A stretch of 64,000 bases of DNA. Origin: a virus. Position 1 is the first letter of the stretch; every line of letters starts with the position of its first letter. The notes under the pieces were generated by a model. That model searched no databases and had not been told where the DNA came from. It saw nothing but the letters and a program-made list of their open reading frames with translations. Of the stretch, positions 26,063-34,451 are shown one piece after another. The stretch spans positions 37,261 to 101,260 of the IMG/VR virus record IMGVR_UViG_3300047546_001263. One strand, 5' to 3'. Position numbers and translations under genes: made by a program.

Positions 26063-26070
26063 TATAAATA
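26063..26070 (-). promoter_or_regulatory. TATTTATA box upstream of the sheath gene
   Basis: Coding-strand CCTATTTATAT lies 85 bases before the sheath ATG, implying a longer leader than at other genes. The 128-base gap 25978-26105 otherwise holds only AT-rich sequence and a weak GGGTT...AACCC pairing. Confidence 0.45.
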
Positions 26071-26105
26071 GGTGTATTCGGCTGAAACACTCTACTCATT
26101 ATTTT

Positions 26106-26363
26106 TTAAGCTTCTGTTATATCTCCTGTTTCTAAATTAAGGTGGACTTTCTGAAATCCGTATTTAATTTGTAAATCTGAAGCTATATTTTTTTCTGCTT
26201 CCTTCAAAGAATTATAAAAATTTTCAGCTGCTTGTCTGCGAGTATTCAATTCAAATTCTGCTAACGAAATAGCTGCTAATTCTTCGTTTAATTTAATCTT
26301 TTGAGTCTGTATCATTTTGATACTATCAATCTCTTCTTGTTGTAACTTTTGATCTGTTGACAT
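26106..26363 (-). CDS. Small coiled-coil protein, unknown
   Basis: An 85-residue protein made almost entirely of charged helix (about 5-65) with hydrophobic heptad spacing, then a short beta-like tail (KVHLNLETGDIT). It is the last gene of the glycan cassette before the sheath gene. It has no enzyme motif. A chaperone or trimerising adaptor role is conceivable but unsupported. Confidence 0.55.
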   Translation of the reverse strand: MSTDQKLQQEEIDSIKMIQTQKIKLNEELAAISLAEFELNTRRQAAENFYNSLKEAEKNIASDLQIKYGFQKVHLNLETGDITEA

Positions 26364-26374
26364 TTTTATAACTT

Positions 26375-27025
26375 TTAGTTTTTACAATTTGGTAATTTGA
26401 GAGTTAGGTCTTGTATTATTCCTAGCTTTCTTTCTTTTATATAATTAGTCCAAAGGATGCTCCCTTCGTACTTTTGTGTATACTTTTTTTCAAGATAAGA
26501 ATTAAGTGCATATATATCATCAAAAAAATCAGTATAACTTCTTTTAAATAACTTCTCAATTCCTTCTGGGTAAGTAGTAAACATTCTCTCGTCTAATGTC
26601 TTATATAGATATCTTCCGTATATAAAGTCTTCTTTCTTTCTTCCATTTAATAAAGGGTGTGCATGAATAGCTGCTTCTTGAAAATACTGCTCTACATTCT
26701 TATCGTATTCTATACGTCTTGTTTCTAAGTCTGGTTTAAACTTTATGATAGTTGAGTATTTAGAAAGATCTGAAATTAAATTTGCAGCTTGATATGTAGA
26801 GTGTAGTATTAAGTACTTTTTCTCTTCATACATTGGAACCTCTAAGTTAATAGTAATCCTTGTATTGTTTTGATACCTCATTAACTTATTAACCCACCTT
26901 AGATTCTCAGGAGTATTCCAACTATGAACGTAGGTGTCTACTTCTTCTCCTAAATCTTCTATAAACTTAATAAAGTTATCTGAAAAGTTAGTAAGTAGCC
27001 CTGATATTATTATTGCTTTAGCCAT
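26375..27025 (-). CDS. Putative glycosyltransferase-like / polysaccharide biosynthesis protein
   Basis: A 216-residue protein. The start KAIIISGLLTNF, then VDTYVHSWNTPENL at about 29-43 and a KFKPDLETRR stretch near 93, follow the pattern of a group of surface-polysaccharide proteins. These begin ISGQLRxF, then DVFIHTW, then a RxDL/KPD motif. The enzymatic function of that group is not well defined. The gene overlaps the sugar-nucleotide dehydrogenase gene by 8 bases and belongs to the glycan cassette. Confidence 0.5.
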   Translation of the reverse strand: MAKAIIISGLLTNFSDNFIKFIEDLGEEVDTYVHSWNTPENLRWVNKLMRYQNNTRITINLEVPMYEEKKYLILHSTYQAANLISDLSKYSTIIKFKPDLETRRIEYDKNVEQYFQEAAIHAHPLLNGRKKEDFIYGRYLYKTLDERMFTTYPEGIEKLFKRSYTDFFDDIYALNSYLEKKYTQKYEGSILWTNYIKERKLGIIQDLTLKLPNCKN

Positions 27026-28193
27026 TCAGTAATCTAGTATTCCCGTAGTGTATAACCCTGTTAATATCTGATTTATATTCCCTCCATGGATCTATAATAA
27101 CTGAGCCTTTAGGAAAATCAAAATCATGATGTTTCTTATAATGAGCTAGTAGGTAAATTGCTGGTACTGGATCTTCAATGTCGTATAGAACTTCGTACCC
27201 TTGTTCTTCTACATAATAACCTACTAATATAGATGAAGATCCGTCTTCGAAATGTACTCCTGGTTTATAAGATTTACCTAATATAACTACAGGTAATTTA
27301 CGAACTTTTGCGTAAAGAACCAACTTATTTGCTAGATTTTTTGCTTGTTTTTCTCTAGCTTTCATAATGGAATCGAATAAATCGTAACCTAATCTAAGCT
27401 TTTCAGATAAGAATCTTAGTGCTATATTGTCACGAGGGTGGCATCCACCGCCATCTCCCATTCCGGCTTTCATATACGCAGGGCCTAAGATGCGCTGGGT
27501 GCTTCGTTCTAAAGCTCCTGTAACTACGTCTGTGTTTATATTTCCATTTTTTTCAGCAACATCTTGAATCATGTTTACAAGAGCAACTTTGGTTGATATA
27601 AACGTATTGTAAAATATCTTTATTGATTCAGCTTCATCCCAAGTACCTATTTCAATTCTAGTAGAAGGGTTTATAAATGTATTATAAAAGTCTATAAGTA
27701 ACTTAGCGTCCCCTGTTTCTGATCCATCTTCAGTTCCTATAATAACCATTTCTGGGTTGACCATATCATACTTAACCGATCCCATTGCGATTAAATAAGG
27801 ATTGTATATAAACCTAAAGTTATTAACTAGTGGAATAAATTCTCGTCGTATTGTTCCGGGCAATACTGTAGATATTAAAACTACAAGTTGATTAGTATTT
27901 GTGTACTTGTCTACTTTAGTAAGTACTTCTTTTACTATCCCGTAATCAAAATCTTTGTTTTGTAAGTGAGAGGTGGGAAAGCGACCATCGTAGTCTGGGT
28001 GATGCGGTGTAGGTACAGCTATGAAAATGAGATCTTTATCTTTACATACTTTTTCTACATCACTAACCATAGGAAAGTTTACTGTTGCTGCTACACTTTT
28101 ATTTGTATCATACCCTTCAACGTAATGCTTTTCTGACATTACTTCTGCAGCTTCTTTACCTAATTTACCTACCCCTATAAAACCTATTTTCAT
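27018..28193 (-). CDS. UDP-glucose/GDP-mannose dehydrogenase family protein
   Basis: NAD-dependent four-electron oxidation of a nucleotide sugar to a uronic acid form is the family reaction. The 391-residue protein has the N-terminal Rossmann motif GFIGVGKLG (4-12), IFIAVPTP at 57-63, STVLPGT at 108-114, a central helix with ESIKIFYNTF (K192), the catalytic cysteine C251 in GGGCHPRD, and the C-terminal LGKSYKPGV..DGSS region. These cover all three expected parts. It would supply an activated sugar acid to the neighbouring transferases. The exact sugar cannot be read from sequence. Confidence 0.9.
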   Translation of the reverse strand: MKIGFIGVGKLGKEAAEVMSEKHYVEGYDTNKSVAATVNFPMVSDVEKVCKDKDLIFIAVPTPHHPDYDGRFPTSHLQNKDFDYGIVKEVLTKVDKYTNTNQLVVLISTVLPGTIRREFIPLVNNFRFIYNPYLIAMGSVKYDMVNPEMVIIGTEDGSETGDAKLLIDFYNTFINPSTRIEIGTWDEAESIKIFYNTFISTKVALVNMIQDVAEKNGNINTDVVTGALERSTQRILGPAYMKAGMGDGGGCHPRDNIALRFLSEKLRLGYDLFDSIMKAREKQAKNLANKLVLYAKVRKLPVVILGKSYKPGVHFEDGSSSILVGYYVEEQGYEVLYDIEDPVPAIYLLAHYKKHHDFDFPKGSVIIDPWREYKSDINRVIHYGNTRLLNG

Positions 28194-28196
28194 TTA

Positions 28197-28694
28197 TTAT
28201 TTTGCTTTATAGTCAGATACTAGTAAATTTCCTGCAAAAATCGAATGGTTCTTTGCAACTGTGATATGAGCTACTCTACCTTGGCAAGCTGTAATGCTTA
28301 TCTGATCTATGTTAACCCATACTTGACCGTCAAACATTTTATGTTTATCAGCAGTAACTTTAACTAATTTTTCTGGAGCAATTCCTTCTATTTCAGGAGC
28401 TACTTCTGTAAAGTAACCTAAGTATGTTTCACCTTCAAAATCTTCTCTTACGTATATAATAGAATCTAATGTTAGTACTTGAGGTAAATAGTTAATCTTA
28501 ATACCTTGATAGTATTTTTCATAATCTGCATCAGGGTCAATTTCTACAGAAACAATTTCAGATATTTCAAAGGTAGATTCATCTGTGTTGTATGTAATAA
28601 TAGACTCTCCTGCTTGTAATTCTTCTAAAGTTTTTCTAACAGATCCTAGATCAACTGAAGTATCGAAAGAAAGGGTGTATTTTACGTTGCTCAT
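28197..28694 (-). CDS. Hint (hedgehog/intein)-like domain protein, putative
   Basis: A 165-residue beta-rich protein. GESIITYNTDESTFEISEI (about 29-47), VTADKHKMFDGQVWVNIDQI (about 113-132) and AHITVAKNHSIFAGNLLVSD (about 143-162) line up in order with the N-terminal, TxxHxxx..G.W and 'NHxFFANGILVHN' blocks of Hint folds. The nucleophilic cysteine expected at an active N-terminus and the final His-Asn are missing, so self-splicing is not expected. It has its own TATTTATA box 13 bases before the ATG. The match is by eye and could be a fold analogy only. Confidence 0.4.
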   Translation of the reverse strand: MSNVKYTLSFDTSVDLGSVRKTLEELQAGESIITYNTDESTFEISEIVSVEIDPDADYEKYYQGIKINYLPQVLTLDSIIYVREDFEGETYLGYFTEVAPEIEGIAPEKLVKVTADKHKMFDGQVWVNIDQISITACQGRVAHITVAKNHSIFAGNLLVSDYKAK

Positions 28695-28707
28695 TTTAAT
28701 AATTTTA

Positions 28708-28715
28708 TATAAATA
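28708..28715 (-). promoter_or_regulatory. TATTTATA box upstream of the Hint-like gene
   Basis: Coding-strand TCTATTTATAT ends 13 bases before the ATG and overlaps the gap behind the esterase gene. Confidence 0.45.
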
Positions 28716-28717
28716 GA

Positions 28718-29644
28718 TTAAATTAACTTTGGTATTTTATTTGAGGTTCTCTTTTCGGAAAAAGTGGTTAAGTGTTCTAAGATTTGATTAGCAAATAATT
28801 CTTGACTAAGTGGTCCTGGGTGAGCGCCGTCTCTAGCAAATCCATCTTTTATATTTTTATGATTTTCTAAAAATTCAAAGTAAGGTAGTGTTTGTTTTTT
28901 AGTCAAGTATTTTTTCTTTAGATACTCATATAAGGGAAAATCCCACGAGCTGTAGAATGTTTCAATATTATTAGCTTTTGCAATTGCATCAATATGAGAA
29001 ACATTTTTTATTGCATTATAGATTTGTACTTCTTCTGTAGCATACGTATAATACTGTTCCCACTTATCTTCTATATGGTGAGGGTGTACATTCGGAATTA
29101 AGTTATAGTAATGCGTGCCCCTCTTTTGCACATGTTCTACATATTCCTCTCTCCAGTGTGTAGGTAATAGGAAGATTGCTATATCTATCTGATATACATC
29201 AGTAAGGTATTTAAAAAGTTTTAAAGATTTTGTAATACTACCGCCTGGGTATCCTAAATTAATAAGTTGAATTGGTTTATCTGTTTTTAACGACTGTTTA
29301 ACTAAAGCATGCCAAGTTTTATCTTCGTCTATACCTACACCGAATGTAAAACTACAACCAAATACTGCGATTTTTAAATGATCTGGTTTTGGATTGTTTA
29401 TAGACCAATCTCCTCTACACGCATAATCATTTATATAATACCTGACATCTTCAAATCTCAATTTCGTTTTATTATCTTCTATAGCTTTTATTGTCTGAGT
29501 CTGTTCAGAATAAGAAGTAAATTGAGTAAATCGATTTAACGCTCCTGTAGCCCAAGGATCTAAGGTCATAATAGTCTTATACTCTAACCTTAAAACTTCA
29601 CAGAAGTGTTTAATACTTTCTATATTCCAAATTATATCATTCAT
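28718..29644 (-). CDS. SGNH/GDSL-family hydrolase, putative carbohydrate esterase
   Basis: A 308-residue protein with the SGNH blocks. GCSFTFG at 96-102 carries the nucleophile Ser98, LGYPGGS gives block II, FLLPTH is near block III, and DGAHPG at 272-277 carries the Asp272/His275 pair. Family members remove acyl groups from sugars, lipids or peptidoglycan. Within this glycan cassette, acetyl removal from (or transfer to) a polysaccharide is a sensible guess. The first 85 residues are an extra helical segment. The start overlaps the radical-SAM gene's stop by one base. Confidence 0.8.
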   Translation of the reverse strand: MNDIIWNIESIKHFCEVLRLEYKTIMTLDPWATGALNRFTQFTSYSEQTQTIKAIEDNKTKLRFEDVRYYINDYACRGDWSINNPKPDHLKIAVFGCSFTFGVGIDEDKTWHALVKQSLKTDKPIQLINLGYPGGSITKSLKLFKYLTDVYQIDIAIFLLPTHWREEYVEHVQKRGTHYYNLIPNVHPHHIEDKWEQYYTYATEEVQIYNAIKNVSHIDAIAKANNIETFYSSWDFPLYEYLKKKYLTKKQTLPYFEFLENHKNIKDGFARDGAHPGPLSQELFANQILEHLTTFSEKRTSNKIPKLI

Positions 29645-30918
29645 TAAAAGTAGGGTTTAAATTCTGGGTTGAGTTTTAGAAAATCCTGGTTGCGAACTTT
29701 ATCTAAATCTTTTGTTACTGTTATAAATCGTTTGAAAAACTCAGGGTTACCTTCTTTCTTATTCATGATATCTAATAATGATTCCCATCCGGAAAATGGT
29801 ATGCCGTATTTATTTTCCATACTTCTACCGTACTTAGTTATCTTTTCTGTGGCTAATTCTTTTAACTCGTTTGGTAGAGTTTCTAAAGCGTAGTACATCG
29901 GAAAGAATACCGGGTTGATATGAAACCTACTAGTAAAGTAATGACTAGGATCAAAAGGATATTGCTCGTGAGGCTTTTTGTGAATAGGAATTAGCCCCAT
30001 ATCAAAAAACTCTTTATGCATTTGATCTATTCGAAATATATTCAAAAGGCTAATTGTAGGGTGTAGCCAGAAATCAATACCTGCTTCGTTTATCTTTAGT
30101 AGATTTTCTTTCGTCTTAGCCCACTTTCCGTTGTGTCTAACTAGTTCAAAAAGATCTCCAGTCCCGTCTATAGATAAACTAAGATGGACATGCTTAAACT
30201 TTTTCCAAATATCAATAATGTTTCTACCTTTATTTTCCAACATTGTAGCATTAGTAGAATACTTTAACTTAACATCGTATAAGTTACGTTCTTCTAACAT
30301 CTGTATAATTTTCCAATGCTCGGGCATAATTAGAGGTTCACCTCCTGCGAAATGTATTTCTTTTGCACTATGAATAGTCTCTTCTATATTCTGCCAAAAA
30401 CTATCCGCATTATCTAGATTTATTAATCCTAAGTGTTCAGACTTGTCCCCAAACACTTGAATAAAATCTTTAGTCCAAGCTGTACTAAATAGAGGTGAGC
30501 AGGTTCTACATGCTAGGTTACAGTAGTTACTAAATCTAAAATCCCAATAAAGTAATCTAAGTTCATCAATACTCCCATCTTCCTTAGTATTCTCAACTAA
30601 GTCCTCTATCTGATCGAACCAATGATCATTCATACCAATTCTCATACTTCCCATTCCGGACTTTTCTTTACTTACACATCTATGACAAGATGCCGGTAAA
30701 GGTTTTCCTTCAAGCATTCCTTTGCGCATTGATTTAGCCTTCTCACTATTCATGATATCGAATAAAGAAGTATCGTTCACGTTCCCTAAAGTAGACTGGT
30801 TATCTACTGGGGTCATACAACATGGATATGTTCTACCGTCATTCACTACGTGTAAGTGCATCCATAATGCAGAGCAGAAATTTTCTGATTTTTTATAATC
30901 TTTAGTTGAATTGCTCAT
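29644..30918 (-). CDS. Radical SAM protein with N-terminal cysteine cluster (SPASM/twitch-like)
   Basis: A 424-residue protein. The radical-SAM cluster motif CX3CX2C is C133, C137 and C140 (YCNLACRTC), followed by an FAGGEPL motif that binds SAM. Before it, C15, C33, C34, C78 and C81 form a likely auxiliary iron-sulfur site; this inverted order (auxiliary part first) is known from twitch/SPASM-type proteins of unknown reaction. Substrate unknown. It sits between the esterase and a glycosyltransferase-like gene and is related in layout to the radical-SAM proteins at 32.2-33.9 and 34.4-35.8 kb. Confidence 0.85.
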   Translation of the reverse strand: MSNSTKDYKKSENFCSALWMHLHVVNDGRTYPCCMTPVDNQSTLGNVNDTSLFDIMNSEKAKSMRKGMLEGKPLPASCHRCVSKEKSGMGSMRIGMNDHWFDQIEDLVENTKEDGSIDELRLLYWDFRFSNYCNLACRTCSPLFSTAWTKDFIQVFGDKSEHLGLINLDNADSFWQNIEETIHSAKEIHFAGGEPLIMPEHWKIIQMLEERNLYDVKLKYSTNATMLENKGRNIIDIWKKFKHVHLSLSIDGTGDLFELVRHNGKWAKTKENLLKINEAGIDFWLHPTISLLNIFRIDQMHKEFFDMGLIPIHKKPHEQYPFDPSHYFTSRFHINPVFFPMYYALETLPNELKELATEKITKYGRSMENKYGIPFSGWESLLDIMNKKEGNPEFFKRFITVTKDLDKVRNQDFLKLNPEFKPYF

Positions 30919-32248
30919 TCAATATTCTTTTTAATATAAATACTTCAGCTCTACTAGCTTGTATCATATGTTTATAATTATGTGTAAGTATATTACTCAT
31001 CTGTTTAGTCATCTCTAGTAACTCTTTAGGAGTTTTCTCAACTAAATCTTTCATAATATCTATAATCTTTTCTAACCTTTTGCTAAAGTTCTTTTCTTTA
31101 TCATAAGATTCATCCCAAAAGTCCCCAAATGTTTTAAACCCTAGTTTCTGTAATTCTTCAAGAGTTCCCGGGTTACCAAGAACGATAAAAGGTTGGCAGC
31201 AAAAAATAGGTTTAAATATCTTTTCAGATAAAAATATAGTATCTTCTTCAAACAATGTTTCTGTAAATACGTTTACAAAAGTATTTAGATGAAGAGTTTC
31301 GTTTAGGTTAAAAGCTAGGTTGTAGTTTAAGTTTGAATCTACAAAGTAGTCTTCGTTATTATCGTAGTTGTTAATAAAATCTAATCCCGATTGTTTGTTG
31401 TGTTTATAGTTATCAGGTACAAATGCATCATATAAAGTCATCCAAGGATTATCGTATAGTCTATCCCAATGGTGTTTATCTGCTGATTGATTAGCGTCTA
31501 AGTTACGACTACCCATGCTTAAGACTGTCGAATCTTTTAGTTGCGGGTCTTTTGCAATTTCTGTAAATAATAAAATCCTATGTGTTCTAGGTCTTCTATT
31601 TAGTGAGAGAAATCTTTTAGGCTTTGGGTAAGTTGTAACATACTTTCTTTTATCTTCAAAAGCGATTTGAAGTAACTGGTCGTTACTTTCATCTAGAAGG
31701 TCTTCTTTAATAAACCATGGATTAAGTAAAAAGTAGTTACAGGTTTTTACTGTAAAAAGAGCATTGTCGGGTTCTTCGTAATTCCACTTTAAGTTATTGG
31801 ACAATACTAATACGTCTTCTTTCTGAAAATTATACTTTAATGCAAACTTATTGAGAGCTTCTATTTCATTTACATCTGTTTTTTTAAAATCTCCTTCAAA
31901 TAAATGACTTAAAAGAATCTTAGCTTGTTTATTTTTAACCGCATTAACAATCGTATCGCTCAGCTTATAGTAAGTTTCATCACTAAGTCTACTGAAAGCA
32001 ACTTTATCTCTCAATAAAATAGCGTACATAAACTTTTCAGAACCTTTTATTAAATTATCCACAGTATCATGTCCAAAGCCATGCTCTCGGTAGTCTAAGT
32101 GTTTCTTAAAAAGAAAACCATATACATTATACTTTGCTAATTCATTATAAGTTCGAGGTAAATCTTCTGCCCCTACCTTCCCATTTGGGAGTGGATAGGG
32201 GTTTGGATATTCTTCTAAGTCTACGTATTTGTCAAATCCGAATTTCAT
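30902..32248 (-). CDS. Putative glycosyltransferase (GT10/exostosin-like C-terminal half)
   Basis: A 448-residue protein. The C-terminal half has FVNVFTETLFEEDTIFLSEKIFKPIFCCQPFIVLG (about 325-360) and GFKTFGDFWDESYD, a pattern seen in GT-B transferases such as fucosyltransferase-like GT10 and exostosin-type proteins, where E.x.SEK.xxP binds the nucleotide sugar. A LSLNRRPRTHR motif near 215-225 fits such families too. The N-terminal half is not recognisable. It overlaps both flanking radical-SAM genes (17 and 4 bases), so all three are translationally coupled. Confidence 0.6.
   Translation of the reverse strand: MKFGFDKYVDLEEYPNPYPLPNGKVGAEDLPRTYNELAKYNVYGFLFKKHLDYREHGFGHDTVDNLIKGSEKFMYAILLRDKVAFSRLSDETYYKLSDTIVNAVKNKQAKILLSHLFEGDFKKTDVNEIEALNKFALKYNFQKEDVLVLSNNLKWNYEEPDNALFTVKTCNYFLLNPWFIKEDLLDESNDQLLQIAFEDKRKYVTTYPKPKRFLSLNRRPRTHRILLFTEIAKDPQLKDSTVLSMGSRNLDANQSADKHHWDRLYDNPWMTLYDAFVPDNYKHNKQSGLDFINNYDNNEDYFVDSNLNYNLAFNLNETLHLNTFVNVFTETLFEEDTIFLSEKIFKPIFCCQPFIVLGNPGTLEELQKLGFKTFGDFWDESYDKEKNFSKRLEKIIDIMKDLVEKTPKELLEMTKQMSNILTHNYKHMIQASRAEVFILKRILNEQFN
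30935..30942 (-). promoter_or_regulatory. TATTTATA box upstream of the radical SAM gene at 30918
   Basis: Coding-strand TATTTATA ends 16 bases before the ATG but lies inside the preceding coding region. Confidence 0.35.
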
Positions 32249-33867
32249 ATCAACTTATGTTTAATGCCCGGTCCGTTTAGATCAGATTCTTTCTTTAGCA
32301 AGTCAATCAAATCAATCATATCGTCTTGCTGCTGATTATCTGGTTCTATGTAATCTTGTGAACCTGGGTTATGCCATTGTGGATTTAATACCCATCCTTC
32401 TTCTTTAGCTTTCTTTAAAACGTCGTGTACGTATCTGTTTGATTTAGCATCATCTCCGTCTATTACCTCTTTAAGAGCATCTAGCTTAGTCTCAGGTATA
32501 GTATCCCACCATTTTTTAATTTCTGGGAAAGCTTTAATGATATCTTTATTTCGTCTTACATCGTACTGAGCATAAAAAGATTTAAAATCTCTTTCTCTAC
32601 TTTCCAAAGACGAAGTAAAAGCATGACCTGTATCTACCTGTTTGATATATTCTATCATCCTAAGTATACCGTCTCTTTCCATATCTAATAATCCGTTAGA
32701 GCCTCCTTTCCAGTTTGCTTCTAACCATTTTTCAATATGAGCTGCTCTCTCCATTCTGATATAAACAGGAAGTGTTACTATAGACTGGAATGAAGGAAAA
32801 CGTAATATATTAAATGACATAATAGCCGCATGAGCTCCATGTTTTGCTTTTAACTTTAACATCTCATCCATAAATTCTGTAATTGAGAATAAACATAATC
32901 CGTTTATAGTCATCATTACGTTTACAGATTTCACATTTGCTTCTTCGTTAACTCGGTACATATTTTGTAACCAAGTTTTCCACTCAAGTCCGTATCTAAT
33001 ATACTCAGCTTGTAGACCTGTAGCTTCACAAGATGTATATAAGTTAAATTCTTTAAAACTATGAGTAGCATCTATAAGAGCATCTAATAGTTCTTTCTTT
33101 TGACCTAAGTTCGAGTTTACTGCAAATGGTACTTCACATTGTGGGTTTTTCTTCCACCAATCCATTAACTTCCAAAAGTCAGGAGACATAGTAGGCTCTC
33201 CTCCAGTTACTCTTAACTCTCGTAAAGAGAATTGTAATTCTGCTTCCCACCATTTCCAAAATGCTTCAATATAGGGATTACCTTCATTCTTTCTTCCATA
33301 AGGCATTGCATGTCTTCCATCGTGTTGAAAGGCTCCAGCGCCGTCTGAGACTAAGTTCTGATACGGCCCAAACTTCTTTATATCATTTTGCCATGTAGTC
33401 GAAAAAGAAGCATTACAGTAAGAGCATCCAAAATTACAATTAGGATCAAAAGCAATCTCAAGTGTCTTAAGGTCAACATCTTCTGTATAACCTAAACTAC
33501 CTTTAGCTTCTTTTAATTCCTCATCTGTATAGATTACTGATTTATATACCCTATCTGATACTTTATCAGGTCCTAAGTCTTCTATCTTCCAACAGTATTC
33601 ACATTCTTTAGGTCGCTCACCTTCCATCATTTGCTTTCTAATAGCTTTCTTGTAGGTAGTGTTGTGAATTGCTTTGTATGACTTAGCAACTTCTTCTAAA
33701 GGTATCTTATGTGCAGGTGGGTGATGACAACTGGCTGTTGTACCGTTACCTAACCATATGGTAGCATTGTACCATTTAGCACCACAAAAGGATTGGGATA
33801 GTTTATTTATAACCCTTTCTCTATATTCTTGGAACGATTCATCGTCCTTTTTTGCGAAAACTCCCAT
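32245..33867 (-). CDS. Radical SAM protein, CHHP-type N-terminus (paralogue 1)
   Basis: A 540-residue protein. C144, C148 and C151 (NCNFGCSYC) form the radical-SAM motif, and RVTGGEPTMS follows as the SAM-binding strand. The N-terminus holds a second cysteine set: C28, C47 in SCHHPPAHKIP, then C89 and C92 in ECEYCWK, probably an auxiliary cluster. The whole N-terminal block recurs in the protein encoded at 34435-35805, so the two are paralogues. The reaction is unknown. Neighbours suggest a target in glycan or surface-protein modification. Confidence 0.85.
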   Translation of the reverse strand: MGVFAKKDDESFQEYRERVINKLSQSFCGAKWYNATIWLGNGTTASCHHPPAHKIPLEEVAKSYKAIHNTTYKKAIRKQMMEGERPKECEYCWKIEDLGPDKVSDRVYKSVIYTDEELKEAKGSLGYTEDVDLKTLEIAFDPNCNFGCSYCNASFSTTWQNDIKKFGPYQNLVSDGAGAFQHDGRHAMPYGRKNEGNPYIEAFWKWWEAELQFSLRELRVTGGEPTMSPDFWKLMDWWKKNPQCEVPFAVNSNLGQKKELLDALIDATHSFKEFNLYTSCEATGLQAEYIRYGLEWKTWLQNMYRVNEEANVKSVNVMMTINGLCLFSITEFMDEMLKLKAKHGAHAAIMSFNILRFPSFQSIVTLPVYIRMERAAHIEKWLEANWKGGSNGLLDMERDGILRMIEYIKQVDTGHAFTSSLESRERDFKSFYAQYDVRRNKDIIKAFPEIKKWWDTIPETKLDALKEVIDGDDAKSNRYVHDVLKKAKEEGWVLNPQWHNPGSQDYIEPDNQQQDDMIDLIDLLKKESDLNGPGIKHKLI

Positions 33868-34451
33868 TATAATTTATGTATAAAATTTAGGTTACCGGAA
33901 ATGTCAACAGACTTGTCAAATATAAACTCTTCAAAAGTATGATGAGATATGACTCCTGTTATTCCTTTTAATATAAATTCATGAAGATCTAAATCTACAT
34001 AATTAAGGTTGAAGTTATTTTTAGGGAAGTTGCCTGCTCCAAATATAATATGCGGGCTATTATCTATTCCAAAAACCTTATTATCTAAATTAATTTCTTC
34101 AATTAATTGCTTATTAATAAATATTCTTAAATACTTATTTGGCAGGTGTGTTAATGTTAGTAAAACTTCTTCTCCTTCCTTGATTAAAGAAGGTAAGTTG
34201 ATATACGAAGTTTCTTCTTCTGTAGTATATGCAAAAACCATTCCTTCTGAATGGATATCTAATCCTGTATATTTAGGTAATAGTGCAAATATAGTTTTTC
34301 TTTCTACAGGTTTTTCTTTTAATGTAAACCTGATATCAAACTCAAAATAGCAATCTCCTCTTAATATCCTATTTCCAGGATTTTCAGGAAAGGTATCACA
34401 GATACTACTTGGCCAAAATACCCATGGTTCCCCTTTATTTAATTTTAACAT
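33867..34451 (-). CDS. LamG/concanavalin A-like lectin domain protein
   Basis: A 194-residue protein that reads as a single beta-sandwich. YFEFDIRFTLKE (about 35-46), a central TSYINLPSLIKEGEEVLLTLTHLPNKYLRIFINKQLIEEINL region and IIFGAGNFP are typical of LamG/concanavalin A-like modules, which bind sugars. The final residues (FDKSVDISGNLNFIHKL) resemble the end of such a domain in fibre proteins. It sits between the two paralogous radical-SAM genes and overlaps both, so it may present or recognise their glycan substrate. Confidence 0.6.
   Translation of the reverse strand: MLKLNKGEPWVFWPSSICDTFPENPGNRILRGDCYFEFDIRFTLKEKPVERKTIFALLPKYTGLDIHSEGMVFAYTTEEETSYINLPSLIKEGEEVLLTLTHLPNKYLRIFINKQLIEEINLDNKVFGIDNSPHIIFGAGNFPKNNFNLNYVDLDLHEFILKGITGVISHHTFEEFIFDKSVDISGNLNFIHKL

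Noticed and set aside
25978-26105. Terminator between the small coiled-coil gene and the sheath gene
   Set aside because: Only a weak GGGTT/AACCC pairing with a 25-base AT-rich loop; not convincing.
28197-28694. Active intein
   Set aside because: It stands alone, not inside a host protein, and lacks the N-terminal Cys/Ser and terminal His-Asn needed for splicing.
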